From Liquidambar formosana (Eukaryota > Streptophyta > Magnoliopsida > Saxifragales > Altingiaceae), in assembly GCA_039720395.1 (NCBI GenBank), contig CM077823.1, forward strand, positions 9,318,107-9,382,106: DNA of 64,000 nucleotides. The letters run 5' to 3'. The notes beneath the pieces are model-generated. The model ran no database searches. It was not told the DNA's origin and saw only the letters and a list, made by a program, of their open reading frames with translations. Position numbers and translations under genes: made by a program. This document shows positions 39,477-47,536 of the stretch, piece by piece (the first letter of the stretch is position 1; each line of letters starts with the position of its first letter).

Positions 39477-40688
39477 GGATTAATATTCTCCGGTTATTTA
39501 AAGTTCTCTAGAAGGAAAGAAACATGGATTTTAAGGTGTGTTCCAAATGAAAGAAACATGGATTTTATATTGTGTTCTACATTCTTAAGAATAATTGTGT
39601 CTTACGAGTTAACCTAAATCTGTGTTTGGGTCAGGTTTCTTATATCCAATGATCTTAATGACTGATTTAATTACATTTTGAGCTCTAAAAGTATTTAAAA
39701 TAAAATTGTTGACTTCATTAACAACTTATGCATTATTCAATTATCAGATTATTTGATAGTTGTTATATGATTTTCTCTTTAGTCATGGCAAATTTGGTAT
39801 CAATTAATGTTCCTATTTCCGTATGTTTAGTGGGGACTTAAACAGCGATCATGCTTCTTGAAGAACCATATGATGATAATCATCCGGTTGGCTTCTGGGT
39901 ATGTTCCTTCTTGGTGTACTTCAATTACAATTTTAACAATTTCTAGTCATAGCCATTACACTTGCAAATGCATATGAACCAGATGTCTAGCTGCTGTGTC
40001 ATGATTTGATGGTGTTTTTGGTTGTAATATCAATCCATTATAATATCCAAAGGTAATGCAACATGCACTAATTCATATCTGCAAGTTACAATTATTAGCT
40101 TTATATGTATGGGGTTTGAAAATCAACCACCTTGTTCATCCAATATAATGCTTGCTTGGCCTTCAGACCTGTTTTTGTCTGTCACCATATATCATCATGT
40201 CAGAAAAATTGAAGTAAACTGTTCTAGGTTATTTTCTGATAAATAGAAACGTGGCTGTTGTCCAGAAATTCTAGCAGTTTCTTAACTTATAAAGCTTAAC
40301 CAAACACCACCCCAACCCTCTACAAAGTCTATCATCCCTCAACCTCGATTCTCTCCTAAACGTCCTACATCAATGTACTTTTGTACAACTATATTATATA
40401 TTGTTGCATGATTTGATCTATTCGAGGACATTGCATATGTATATGCTTCATAATTTGGTTTAACTACTGGACATCACAGCAAGAGTGTGGGAATAAATTC
40501 AAAATGATTTTGCTTCACTAAAATATCCAAATTTCTCTTTATACATCAAATAAATTTCAGCCTCCTTTGCCTGCCCATATTAGGGTACATATCATTATTG
40601 AAGTGTGTATAAATGATGAATTTTGTATTGCCGCTATAGATTGAAATAGTTAAAATAAGCTAAAACAAACTGCATATTTTTTTTTCAG

Positions 40689-40719
<31 letters not shown>

Positions 40720-43632
40720 GGGGGGGGGGGGGGGAATAAAAAGCCAAGGAAAATACAATCTACAGGATAATTAGGAAATGTTAATAAGTGTAAAATAATC
40801 TTCTATAAATATCATAATGAGTAAACAGATAAATTTTAGAGTTGGTTATATTCCCATAAAGCGATGCATGATGCAACAAGTTTTAAGAGGTACAACTTTG
40901 CAGTCAAGATGTCCATTTTGGGGGGCCTTTGGATTGATTAAAAACAAGTAGAGGCCAATGATGACAATTTGCCATATTTTGCAAAATCTTTTCATTTTAG
41001 GCTCAAACTGTAGGATGCTATTCTTTGACAACTTGACGCTCATTTTTCTGTATTCTTCTCTGGATTTCTTAGGTTTTGGTAATGTAGGATTTTTTTGCCT
41101 TTTCTTCCCTCTTTCTTGGTAGAAAATTCAGGATGAAAGTAAAATGGATGATATTAGGAATATTATTTGTCTAATTTACTTATTAGTTGTGAACAGGGGA
41201 AGAACTGTATCTATATAAAAAAATAATTAATTTTTAATAACAATAAGTAACAGTTTGCAGAAAATTATTTAAACATGCATATAAATATTAACACAGTTTC
41301 TAATCTATATATTATGTACTGGCTTCTTATTGTTTAGTTTATAGCTGCTTCAATGGCTAATTTCACTCAGTTGCAATACAAATTTTAATACAAATTCTGG
41401 TGGGTATAACCAATTGGTCCAGCTGCGGGCAAATAATTACAGTTAGTAGTCATTCTTAGTTAAGTTAGCAGCCATTTACTACAAAATGTCATTTTTATTG
41501 ATGTGTAATTATTTGCCCATTGGCAGACCAATCTGTAATTCCCCCTATTTTGATTAGATTAACTAGGAAAGAGACGCAACATAAAAGGATTAAAATTACT
41601 TAAGAGGAATGATTGATAATTTAACACAAACCCCCCCCCCCCAAAAAAAAAAAAAAAAAGAGAAGAAAAGAGATCACTGAAATATAAGTTATTATCGATT
41701 GGCCAAACAAGTTTGTTACATTCATATCCTTAGCATTATTAATGTATTGTAAGACATTCACAGGGAGCATGCATTTATGAATTTTTTGGATTATAAAATA
41801 AGCATCTCACACTCTTTTTGGCATGTGCAGGGTTCTTGTTCAATTCTGGTGTAGTAATAGCACAGTGCCTCTGAATGTTATTATCACACAGGTTTGCTTA
41901 TAACTTTTCTCTCTTTTTTTTTTTTTGGTAAACAGGCTTGCTTATACTTATATAATTTGATATTATTTACCCAAAGAAAGTACATCTCTCTCTTTATTTC
42001 AAAGGGCAGCTTAGACAAGTAGTCCATGCTGCATAGATTTGAAAGAAGCATGCACCTCATTAACTCTTTTTGGCCAGTTCAAAAAACAGAAATATAGTGT
42101 AGATTTTTCTGCATATTCCCTGTTTTGCTCATGTTGCAGATTCTGATATACTTGGTGCCTTTTTAAAAACTCAAATTAATGAAGCTTTAACCCAACCATT
42201 AGAGAGCAGCTTCATGTAGTGTTCCATGAATGTCTTCCATATAGGAATTAGGACTGCCATGATAATAATTCCTGAAAAATTTGTGGCGGTTCTGAGTGGC
42301 AAAAAGGGATTTGCATAACCAACCTAAGTAGTTGGTTCCTAAGGCTTTATTGAGTTGAGTTACTAACCCAAATTAGGTTAGACAAAACTGATAGGTAAAG
42401 GAAACAGATGTCATTATGGGTTGTTAATCTAAGCAGTTTTGGGCAACCCAGCTACATTAAAATATTGTACTTCTTTTCCTTTAGGGCTATCTTCAATTGC
42501 AGTTGTAATCCAACATTTAGTTTCATTAGATTTAGAGTTTACTCAACAACTCAACAAAGCTATATTTGCAACAACTCAGGGTACGTCAGAATATTTATAT
42601 AAAAAAATGTAATTACTATGTTATATATTTTTTATAAAGTTCCTTTTTTGTATATATTTAGTCATTAATATATTTATGACGTCACAAATTGGATAGTTGT
42701 GCTTGATAGGCGAACTACTGATCGAACTTTTCTGGCTCGGTGGTGATTGGTCCAGGTTTAGGAACATTTTGACATCAAGCTTAGAAGTCAATTCTTTTCT
42801 TACAGTTCAACTAGCTGCACCATTTTGTCCTTATATTATATTTATTGTGTGTGTGCTGCATCTTCACACAAGATGTTAAGTAGCTTATAAAAAGTCATTT
42901 TTTAATCTTCATCTAGCCGTTGTTCATCTTGCGATGACCACTTTGTTAATCAGCCCAAGCTGTATCAAAAATGGCTTATTCTGCATTAGCATCCGTCATA
43001 TATACTAGAAGGGTTCATGTGTTATGCATGTGAGTGGGTTATACTTTAAAAAAGTGATTGACTTGGGAGCTGTGCAGGGTCCTTTAATTTGAAAGAACTC
43101 GTGTACTAAAAGTTATTCAGCTTGCATAAATAGATTCAGTAGATATACATATATATTTGGTATGGCATGCTAACAACCCTTTAACCCTCGATGACTTCAG
43201 ATGGGATCTCGGTTTAAGAAAGCATTGGTTTCCGAGAGCGTCAGAGAGTCACTCCACAGTTGGTGTAAAAGAATAAAGGAGAAGTCTAAACGCGATTCTT
43301 TGCACTCACGTACTGCAACGACATGTTCACTCGAATCAATAATCGATGAGAGGGATGAAGTAATTACAGTTGCATCAGGCACTCTATCTCGTTGCTCTTC
43401 TGCAGGCTCACTGAATGAGGTAAATGTAGCATCAACAGAACAGCTGCAGGCCGTTTTTGCAATTACTGACCCACGCGAAGATGAATATCCCTTCCAGATG
43501 TCAGAATATTCATCGAATCCTTTAGGCAATGGTTCATCACAACCTCCTGCCAGTGGTACAGAAGACATCATCATGGGTGATGGAGAGGAAAACAAGGTTG
43601 AGACTCTTTTCCAGTTGCTTCAGAAGACATGA
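7815..43632 (+). CDS. MLO-family seven-transmembrane protein, MLO4/11/14-like, 15 exons
   Basis: MLO proteins are plasma-membrane proteins with seven helices and a calmodulin-binding tail; some act as powdery-mildew susceptibility factors or calcium channels, and the MLO4/11/14 clade shapes root responses. Exons: 7815-7940, 8424-8481, 8763-8989, 9072-9188, 9661-9721, 22348-22439, 25396-25470, 26870-26955, 34832-34881, 34967-35007, 35100-35270, 35367-35402, 39831-39898, 41831-41891, 43201-43632. Every junction is GT-AG and all phases join to 1,701 bp (566 residues), close to Arabidopsis MLO4. Landmarks: [10 protein letters not shown] near residue 8, [13 protein letters not shown] near 61, [20 protein letters not shown] in exon 6, [34 protein letters not shown], and the tail [20 protein letters not shown] with Trp444 in the calmodulin-binding site. 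Introns 5 (12.6 kb), 8 (7.9 kb) and 12 (4.4 kb) are swollen by transposons. The start follows an in-frame stop. Family certain; clade very likely. Confidence 0.96.
10796..11111. mobile_element. hAT-type MITE in MLO intron 5
   Basis: The ends are inverted repeats of about 18 bp sharing GGAGCTAGGAG (left) and CTCCTAGCTCC (right). The flanks are an exact 8-bp duplication, GTGCCAGA, at 10788-10795 and 11112-11119, as expected for hAT elements. It is 316 bp long, AT-rich inside, with no coding content. Confidence 0.85.
11469..12840. mobile_element. candidate solo LTR in MLO intron 5
   Basis: The segment begins TGATCGTG and ends CTTATCA. TGTGG lies immediately to its left (11464-11468) and 1 bp beyond its right end (12842-12846), which resembles a 5-bp target duplication. 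It holds the phrase GTACCACAGGGACTG, which I recall from plant LTR elements. No internal protein domain or second LTR is present. The limits are tentative. Confidence 0.45.
12847..12997 (+). pseudogene. L1-type LINE remnant (left piece)
   Basis: A short translated stretch, with residues such as [14 protein letters not shown] and [14 protein letters not shown], resembles the segment just before the zinc-binding (zf-RVT) region of plant L1 LINEs. It stops abruptly at the GTCTCG element and appears to resume at 19489. Confidence 0.45.
13360..13382. repeat. GA microsatellite
   Basis: A perfect (GA)n run within the GTCTCG-rich element. Confidence 0.9.
13963..14169 (-). repeat. 3' LTR of the copia element
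   Basis: About 97% identical by eye to the LTR at 19122-19329. On the minus strand it starts TATTAG, where the other LTR has the canonical TGTTAG, so the terminal TG has mutated to TA. Confidence 0.92.
14170..14184 (-). other. polypurine tract of the copia element
   Basis: On the minus strand a CAGTTTGAGGGGGAG-type purine run lies directly before the 3' LTR, where plus-strand DNA synthesis is primed. Confidence 0.8.
14177..16140 (-). pseudogene. copia reverse transcriptase and RNase H, broken
   Basis: Frames on the minus strand give the RT signatures [12 protein letters not shown] and [12 protein letters not shown] (near 15330-15400), [13 protein letters not shown], and the catalytic YVDDIII (15118-15140). 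RNase H follows, with [12 protein letters not shown] and [10 protein letters not shown] near 14330-14510. Several frame changes and stops, for example around 15525 and 15665, separate the pieces. The product would not be full length. Confidence 0.9.
16215..16781 (-). pseudogene. copia integrase core
   Basis: An open 188-residue segment holds the DDE triad: the Asp in HTDIWGP, the Asp in FRSDNALEY and the Glu in [10 protein letters not shown]. It ends at a stop where an intact element would continue into the integrase tail and RT, so the polyprotein is truncated here. Confidence 0.92.
16807..17490 (-). pseudogene. copia aspartic protease and integrase zinc-binding region
   Basis: The protease active site is DSGA in [14 protein letters not shown], about 17300-17330. 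It is followed by the typical [20 protein letters not shown] segment. The His/Cys zinc finger (WHFHLGHPS, then [10 protein letters not shown]) sits at 16830-16940. A stop near 17044 separates the two parts. Confidence 0.88.
17399..18495 (-). pseudogene. copia gag
   Basis: The N-terminal part, from the ATG at 18495, has the copia gag features [17 protein letters not shown] and [13 protein letters not shown]. After a break near 18110 a second frame carries an RG-rich linker and the zinc knuckle [14 protein letters not shown] (CX2CX4HX4C). The break makes it non-functional as it stands. Confidence 0.9.
19102..19113 (-). other. primer-binding site of the copia element
   Basis: TGGTATCAGAGC on the minus strand is complementary to the 3' end of initiator methionine tRNA. 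It lies 8 bp from the end of the 5' LTR. Confidence 0.85.
19122..19329 (-). repeat. 5' LTR of the copia element
   Basis: On the minus strand it starts TGTTAG and ends CAAGCA. It contains a TATATACTCATGATATAAAA segment suitable as a promoter. Confidence 0.92.
19489..20450 (+). pseudogene. L1-type LINE remnant, C-terminal RNase H region
   Basis: Broken frames resemble the 3' end of plant L1 elements: a proline-rich stretch before a W-N-V-D-Y-N-T-D-G type RNase H start (near 20097), and [15 protein letters not shown] near 20390-20435, matching the His-rich end of RNase H. Several stops interrupt it. It is probably continuous with the piece at 12847-12997, interrupted by the nested insertions. 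Confidence 0.5.
20552..20912 (+). mobile_element. TRIM-type element, family A copy 1 (degenerate)
   Basis: The left LTR (20552 to about 20662) starts TGTTGG and ends before a primer-binding site, TGGTATCAAAGC, at 20665-20676. A shortened, mutated second LTR is near 20853-20912. Family A recurs in MLO intron 8 in both orientations. No coding content. Confidence 0.6.
21015..21380 (+). other. unrecognised 121-codon open frame
   Basis: An uninterrupted frame in AT-rich intron DNA with a protein-like composition: a basic, aromatic N-terminus, then a mixed charged segment (for example [20 protein letters not shown]). It precedes an LTR-like stretch, so it may be the last part of a retroelement or other repeat gene. 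I recognise no domain and claim no function. Confidence 0.3.
21381..21790 (+). mobile_element. LTR-like remnant
   Basis: The segment has a promoter-like CTATAAATAAGG (about 21598), a polyadenylation-like AATAAA, and repeated GGTGCCGACTC/GGTGTCGACTC units near 21690-21755, as seen in LTRs. No partner LTR or clear ends were found. Confidence 0.3.
22985..23640 (-). pseudogene. L1-type LINE 3' fragment, antisense in MLO intron 6
   Basis: Minus-strand frames resemble the zf-RVT region of plant L1 elements ([12 protein letters not shown] near 23400-23440, [18 protein letters not shown] near 23220-23270). The piece ends at its 3' side in an A/T-rich tail near 22990. It is 5'-truncated, as is common for LINE insertions, and carries stops. 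Confidence 0.7.
24153..24737. mobile_element. long-TIR MITE (Mutator-like), MLO intron 6
   Basis: Arms of about 190 bp at 24153-24340 and 24550-24737 are inverted copies, with matching ends of GGGAAATATCC and its complement. They share CCCATTAAATATTTTTCC and TGATCCGACTAAAATACCC. The flanks are T-runs, so a target duplication cannot be scored. Size and arm length suggest a Mutator-type MITE. Confidence 0.65.
25960..25989. repeat. CA microsatellite
   Basis: A perfect (AC)n run of about 15 units in MLO intron 7. Confidence 0.95.
26643..26780. mobile_element. short foldback MITE in MLO intron 7
   Basis: GACATGCTGATGTAAGTTGC at the left end is mirrored by its complement, with one or two changes, at 26756-26780. 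Inner parts (TGCATTGG/CCAATGCA) also pair, so almost the whole 138 bp can fold back. It ends 89 bp before exon 8. Class not assigned. Confidence 0.55.
27239..27412 (-). mobile_element. TRIM-B fragment
   Basis: Shares AAAAGCTTAAGC, a CAATAATGTATATTAAACTAACA-like LTR end and the CCCCCTC polypurine complement with the fuller copy at 37639-37920. Only one LTR remains. Confidence 0.5.
28186..28520 (-). mobile_element. TRIM-type element, family A copy 2
   Basis: Two LTRs of about 105 bp (28186-28293 and about 28417-28520) flank a non-coding interior. A polypurine complement, CTCCCCCTC, adjoins the left LTR. A primer-binding site complement, GCTCTAATACCA, is at 28401-28412. It is small and lacks genes, as expected of a TRIM. 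Confidence 0.78.
28866..30358 (+). pseudogene. 5'-truncated Ty1-copia fragment (RT, RNase H, 3' LTR)
   Basis: RT motifs: [20 protein letters not shown] (about 28890-28950), [13 protein letters not shown] followed by a stop, and [11 protein letters not shown] with the catalytic pair changed from DD to DN. RNase H is well preserved and open from 29644 ([42 protein letters not shown]). A polypurine tract, TTGAGGGGCAG (30145-30155), leads into a 3' LTR of about 203 bp starting TGTTGG at 30156. Gag, protease, integrase and 5' LTR are missing. A 48-bp partial duplication near 29430-29480 disrupts the frame. Confidence 0.88.
30372..30607 (-). mobile_element. TRIM-type element, family A copy 3 (left LTR truncated)
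   Basis: Only the end of the left LTR remains, joined to the copia 3' LTR. The interior and right LTR (about 30485-30607) match the family. Confidence 0.6.
30637..30905. mobile_element. Stowaway-like MITE
   Basis: Ends CTCCCTCCGTCCCACAAAGA and its near-complement at 30885-30905, flanked by TA on both sides (30635-30636, 30906-30907). This is the well-known Tc1/mariner-type Stowaway signature. 269 bp, no coding content. Confidence 0.9.
31701..31909. mobile_element. Tourist-like (PIF/Harbinger) MITE
   Basis: Terminal inverted repeats GTGCCTGTTTGG and CCAAACAGGCAC, flanked by TTA on both sides (31698-31700, 31910-31912). Size and target site fit Harbinger-type MITEs. Confidence 0.85.
31971..32111 (+). 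mobile_element. TRIM-type element, family A copy 4 (left half)
   Basis: One LTR (about 31971-32067) is followed by an exact initiator Met tRNA primer-binding site, TGGTATCAGAGC, at 32068-32079. The interior is cut off by the next copy in opposite orientation. Confidence 0.7.
32112..32445 (-). mobile_element. TRIM-type element, family A copy 5
   Basis: Two LTRs (about 32112-32222 and 32332-32445) with a non-coding interior and a mutated primer-binding site near 32318-32330. Directly abuts copies 4 and 6. Confidence 0.75.
32449..32769 (-). mobile_element. TRIM-type element, family A copy 6
   Basis: Two LTRs (about 32449-32553 and 32664-32769). The primer-binding site complement GCTCTGATACCA is exact at 32648-32659. 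Confidence 0.78.
32780..34260 (-). pseudogene. Ty3-gypsy remnant in MLO intron 8
   Basis: Minus-strand frames resemble gypsy polyprotein pieces: a gag-like start ([13 protein letters not shown] near 33980), [18 protein letters not shown] (33850-33900), and a post-protease segment with [10 protein letters not shown] near 33480-33510, which corresponds to the gypsy C-H-L-L-L-G-R-P-W region. Sequences near 32800-32880 and 34130-34200 are related to each other (GGCCTAT, TAGGCTCCA, AACCCT) and may be LTR relics. Heavily decayed. Confidence 0.55.
36000..37370 (+). pseudogene. L1-type LINE remnant in MLO intron 12
   Basis: A zf-RVT-like segment ([25 protein letters not shown], near 36180-36270) is followed downstream by an RNase H-like segment ([32 protein letters not shown], near 36930-37080). 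Stops and frame changes are frequent. Confidence 0.65.
37639..37920 (-). mobile_element. TRIM-type element, family B
   Basis: Two LTRs of about 66 bp (37639-37704 and about 37854-37920), each ending AAGCTAACA on the plus strand. A primer-binding site variant (GCTCTAACACCA, 37837-37848) and a C-rich polypurine complement follow the expected order. 282 bp, no coding content. Confidence 0.7.
37968..38280 (+). repeat. duplicated segment, copy 1, with GT and GA microsatellites
   Basis: Direct copy of 39325-39570. Both start CCACCTATAGCTCTATTGGT, carry (GT)n(GA)n, and continue TATTATGG and AAGAAACATGGATTTTA. Copy 1 has an extra internal tandem unit of about 57 bp. Confidence 0.85.
38281..38690 (+). 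repeat. tandem duplication of a unit of about 190 bp
   Basis: Two successive units, about 38290-38478 and 38480-38690, share GGTACATTT, CATTATGACT and ACAATTGCAAAAAAT. AT-rich, unknown origin. Confidence 0.7.
39045..39310 (+). repeat. dispersed repeat, copy 1 (possible SINE)
   Basis: Closely matches 45215-45500. Shared parts include ATATTGGATGTAACCATAAA, CATTTGTGAGTAAC, CCGATGGTGGGATCACTTGG and GAGACCCCGGCATCTAG. The segment GAGTAACTCAGTTGGC in copy 2 resembles a polymerase III A box, and TCAAGTCACTGC could be a weak B box. The SINE call is tentative; the repeat itself is clear. Confidence 0.6.
39325..39570 (+). repeat. duplicated segment, copy 2
   Basis: Partner of 37968-38280, about 1.36 kb downstream, with shorter GT and longer GA runs. 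Confidence 0.85.
40691..40734. repeat. poly-T/poly-G homopolymer junction
   Basis: 29 T followed directly by 15 G, in MLO intron 13. Length may be unreliable in sequencing. Confidence 0.9.
41412..41532 (-). mobile_element. short MITE, copy 1
   Basis: Terminal inverted repeat ATTGGTC/GACCAAT with inner CAAATAATTAC/GTAATTATTTG. The reverse complement matches the element at 45481-45630 through its core, including ATAATTACACATCAAT. Confidence 0.65.
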
Positions 43633-45200
43633 AATAGCTAGTTTAGGATGAGAAATGGATTGTGTTTTAGCCACATCTCTTGAAGATTTTCCGAATTCGA
43701 TTTATTAGGTAGAGAGACCTAGATTTTGATAAATATGAAGATTGGCCGGCTTAGAACAGCGTCGAGATGAATGGATCATCAGTTAACAATGTACCAAATT
43801 TTTTTAATGGTGATTTTTCTTTTGGAAGTACTGATGGTCAAAACTCCAATGACACCTAGCTTAAGTGGAAATTCCTGATCAACCATGCACGCCACACTCT
43901 AAAAGCTATGCAATTTTGTCTTGTAAATTTGGTTAGTTAGATTCAATTCACCATGATTCCCAGAAATTCACTAAGTGAAAAATATCCCAATGACCTGGGA
44001 CACTGTATGGAGCATTTTTACAGAACAAGAGGTCAAGAATTACCAAATTACTTTTGAGTGGCAAAACACCTTTTTAAACCTGTTGATAGGATTTTTTTTT
44101 TTTTTAATGAAAAAAAGATAGGATGTTTACAGGTTTTTTTAGGGTAAATTACACGAAAACCTTAGGCTATAGCCTATAAGTTGATTTCGTAAAACCTATT
44201 TGAACTTTAAAAATGAATGCTTCAACTCTTAAATTATGCTCTCTTTTTTTTCTTTCTTTTAAATTTTCCAAATTTAATGTCTAAACTGATTATAAAGGTA
44301 AGCTTAGGCATTAAATTGCTTCAGTGGCATCATATGATTTTCATCGAATCTAGTTTTTCAAATTTTCTAATGGCAGACAGACAGAGGAAGGGAGTATGAT
44401 AATTTAATAGTTGAGGGGTTAGTTGTTTACTTTTGAAGCTTGCAATGGTTTTATGAAATTCACCTATGATTCTCTTACTGGGTTGTACTTTATTCCTTTT
44501 TTTTGTAAGTTATTATGGCACTACCAACATTTGATACGAAACCATGAGCCGATTGTGGAACTAATGGACATCCCCATTTCAAAATTTTCATTTCTTTGGT
44601 GCAATGGTTTAAAGGAACAAACAAACCAAGCATAGTCCAACCAAATTTTGACACATGGCAAGTTTTTAGGGGGAAAAGTTTAATAAACTGTACCTCTACC
44701 AAATTTTGACGCAGGGAAAAAAAAACCTTTTCAAAACTTCGAAATCCTATAACTTTCAATCTACATCTCCATTTTTAGTAAAGTTTATATTTCTACAATC
44801 AACTTATTGAGTTCTTTGAAACAAGGCCAATCAATCATGTTAAAGAGAAAATCAAGTTAGCATTAGCTTATTTGAATTGATGTTAACTTTCAATCAAGTT
44901 AATGTTAACTTTATTTTCAAGTTATACTAAACTTGACCTTTTTTTTTTATTATTATATGAAATTTCTTACTCATGATGGATATTGTTTCAAAGCTCTCGA
45001 CAAAAACAATCCAGGAATATGATTTTTCTTGTAATCAGAGTTGTCAAAAAATAGTTATTGCATTTTTAAGCAAAATGATGATATTTCCAAAAAAAAAAAG
45101 GAAATTATTATAATTGTTGTTTTATTTACCATTATTCCATGGCCCTACTAGTTGGGCTAACAGTAATGGTCTTAATGGTTGGGCTGACAGTAGTGTTCTT
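43633..45200. other. gene-free stretch after MLO
   Basis: MLO 3' flank with no recognised gene on either strand. AT-rich with T and A runs; the short open frames at 44217-44759 show no family features. Confidence 0.5.
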
Positions 45201-45204
45201 ACGA

Positions 45205-45480
45205 ATCATTTTTGACCGATATTGGATGTAACCATAAAATATTTCTTTTAATTTAATTTTATTTTTTGAAAAAGAAAAAAAAAATAAAAATAAAGGAACT
45301 GAGAGAGAAAGAGAGAGTAAAAAGTTGCACCAACATCATTTGTGAGTAACTCAGTTGGCGACAGTGCGACACAATAATCATATCCCAACTCCCAAGTCAC
45401 TGCTCCAAAAAAAAAACCCGATGGTGGGATCACTTGGAGGCAAGACGTGGGGGAGACCCCGGCATCTAGGCCTAAGTTAA
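45205..45480 (+). repeat. dispersed repeat, copy 2 (possible SINE)
   Basis: Partner of 39045-39310. Its right end runs into the MITE at 45481. Confidence 0.6.
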
Positions 45481-45630
45481 TGGGGGAATTAAAGATTGCT
45501 CTGATTACTGGTAAATAATTACACATCAATATAAATGACTACTAAATTTATAGTAAATAATTACTAACTTAACTAAGAATGACTCTAACTGTAATTATTT
45601 GACATAGCCAGAGCAATCTGTAAAGCCCCC
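45481..45630. mobile_element. short MITE, copy 2, with 8-bp flanking duplication
   Basis: The ends pair as GGGGGAATTAAAGATTGCTC and the near-complement GAGCAATCTGTAAAGCCCCC. TAAGTTAA occurs on both sides (45473-45480, 45631-45638), which fits a hAT-type target duplication. The same TAAGTTAA-GGGGGAATTAAAG join also occurs in repeat copy 1 near 39285, so the boundary needs an alignment. Confidence 0.6.
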
Positions 45631-45639
45631 TAAGTTAAT

Positions 45640-46511
45640 TGCCTAAACAAACCTAGCATTTTTCATGCGAATGAGGCAACTGCTCCGTTCAACTCTGTCG
45701 CTGTGTGGTTTAAAGTGGGCTACGCTGTTTGCAAACACTCTTCATGTTTTTTTTTTTTTTTTATTATAAATATTTATGTTAATTTGGGTGCAGAGGGAAG
45801 TAATTAAAAATAAATATTCTCTGCACATGAGTCCAATTCTTATCTGTTTTGGGTTCTGTGATGGTATTTGACTAACAGAGGAAAAATCACATGAGAATCA
45901 AGGCACCCATTCTTCAACTCCAGCTTCAAGTCCAATTCCTGTGGTAAAAATAAAATAAGAATATTATCATGGCATTTTCCATTATTTTAACCTAAGTTAA
46001 ATTATGCCAATGACATGATAGTCTGATGGTAAATAATAAAGTTACATTCAATCAATTGTCCAACAAAAATAAATAAATAAATAAATAAAAATAAAAGACC
46101 TTGAGCTAAATGCTCCAATTAACAGGTTTTGCACACATTCCTGTATATATGTATATATATTTAATGGCTTTCTAGAAGGGTCTTCCACAGCCATTACCAT
46201 CATTAAAATAATTAATAATTAATTAAATAAAATAGGTCTTTTCTTTTTCTTTTTCCTTTTTTTTTCTTTTTCTTTTTTTTTTGTTTGATAAAAGGGGATT
46301 CTTCCACAGCCTTGAGTTTGATAATCTACTATTATCTTAAAGGCCATAAAACTAATTACACTCTGAACTTAAAACCACACAAAACCGATATCATAATTTA
46401 CAGCAATCTTTGATACATTCGGAGAATAATCTTTCAGTGAAGAGCAAAAGGAAATAAATATCAGCCCATATTCCTTCAAGCTTTTAAATAATAATAATAA
46501 TAATTCTTAAT

Positions 46512-46556
<45 letters not shown>

Positions 46557-47030
46557 CCTTTAAGATCTAAATACTAATAAATTCACAAGAGGCCTCCACA
46601 CGATGCACAGGATCGCAAATAGCTAAGAGCGACTGTGCTGAATAAAGATAATGGGAGCCCCAAATTAGCATGATCAATGCCATAACAAATAAAAAAGAGG
46701 CTTTCGAACCAAACAAAAGAAAAGAAAGAAAAACGACCCATAAATGAAGCAAACAATGAAACAAGCTTGGCCTTCTATTCTGAATACAAATTCATAGTAG
46801 AACATATTTTTCGATGCAAGGACACTAAGAATACGTGGATGAGAGAAACCCTAGCCATCTATCAGAAAAAATACATTACCATTAATCTGGGTTTTTTTTA
46901 TTTTTCATTGCTTGTTTTACAAGCCCTAGGGTTCCACAACTTGAAGGGGTGCAAGAAGAAATTTACATATTAGACCTCCAAACAAAAAAATAAAGAAACC
47001 CAAGAAAATAAAGAGTTTTCTTAACATGTG
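45640..47030. other. gene-free stretch
   Basis: AT-rich, with an A-run of more than 30 bases near 46518-46553. No gene, RNA or complete transposon recognised. Confidence 0.5.
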
Positions 47031-47035
47031 TCTTA

Positions 47036-47204
47036 AGGACACATGTTAAATTGCAATTATTAACCCAATTATTGTATTAGAAATGATGAAAATATATTGT
47101 AAATGGTGAAATTATTTGGAAAAATGTAAAAATATTTTAAAAATTATGAAAACACATTTTTTCATACAATAATTGAGTTATTAATTATAATTTAACGTGT
47201 GAGA
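47036..47204. mobile_element. foldback MITE
   Basis: The left arm (GTTAAATTGCAATTATTAA, then CCAATTATTGTA) pairs with the right arm (TACAATAATTGAG, then TTATAATTTAAC). A separate small hairpin, AACATGTGTC with GACACATGTT, sits at the left edge. No clear target duplication. Confidence 0.45.
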
Positions 47205-47536
47205 AAACCCGAGAAGAGATACGTTAAGAAAACCCAAAAATAAATAACACCTCTTCCCCATTCTGCTTTATTTCATACTCCCTTGTTTTCCCAACAAGAT
47301 CTGAGGAAGGAGAAACCCACGGAGAATGAAGAACGAGTTCTTGGACCATTTTATCCAAGGGTACGTTTGGGCTGAAGCGGCATGACCTATTGACCGCTGC
47401 GATGCCTCTTAATGAATCTTTCAAAATACCGAAAATACCCAGTCCATTTCAACATGTTAGAAAAGAAATACCAAGAGTATCCTCTCACAGGCCCGATGAA
47501 AAACCCCTCATTTCTTTCTCTCTCTCCTTCTCGGTT

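Noticed and set aside
43201..43632. Stand-alone 143-codon gene starting at ATG 43201
   Set aside because: It is the last exon of MLO; the acceptor directly precedes it and the phase matches exon 14.
45345..45372. Possible tRNA gene (A-box-like sequence)
   Set aside because: No cloverleaf, no acceptable B box at the correct spacing and no acceptor stem pairing; at best a SINE head.
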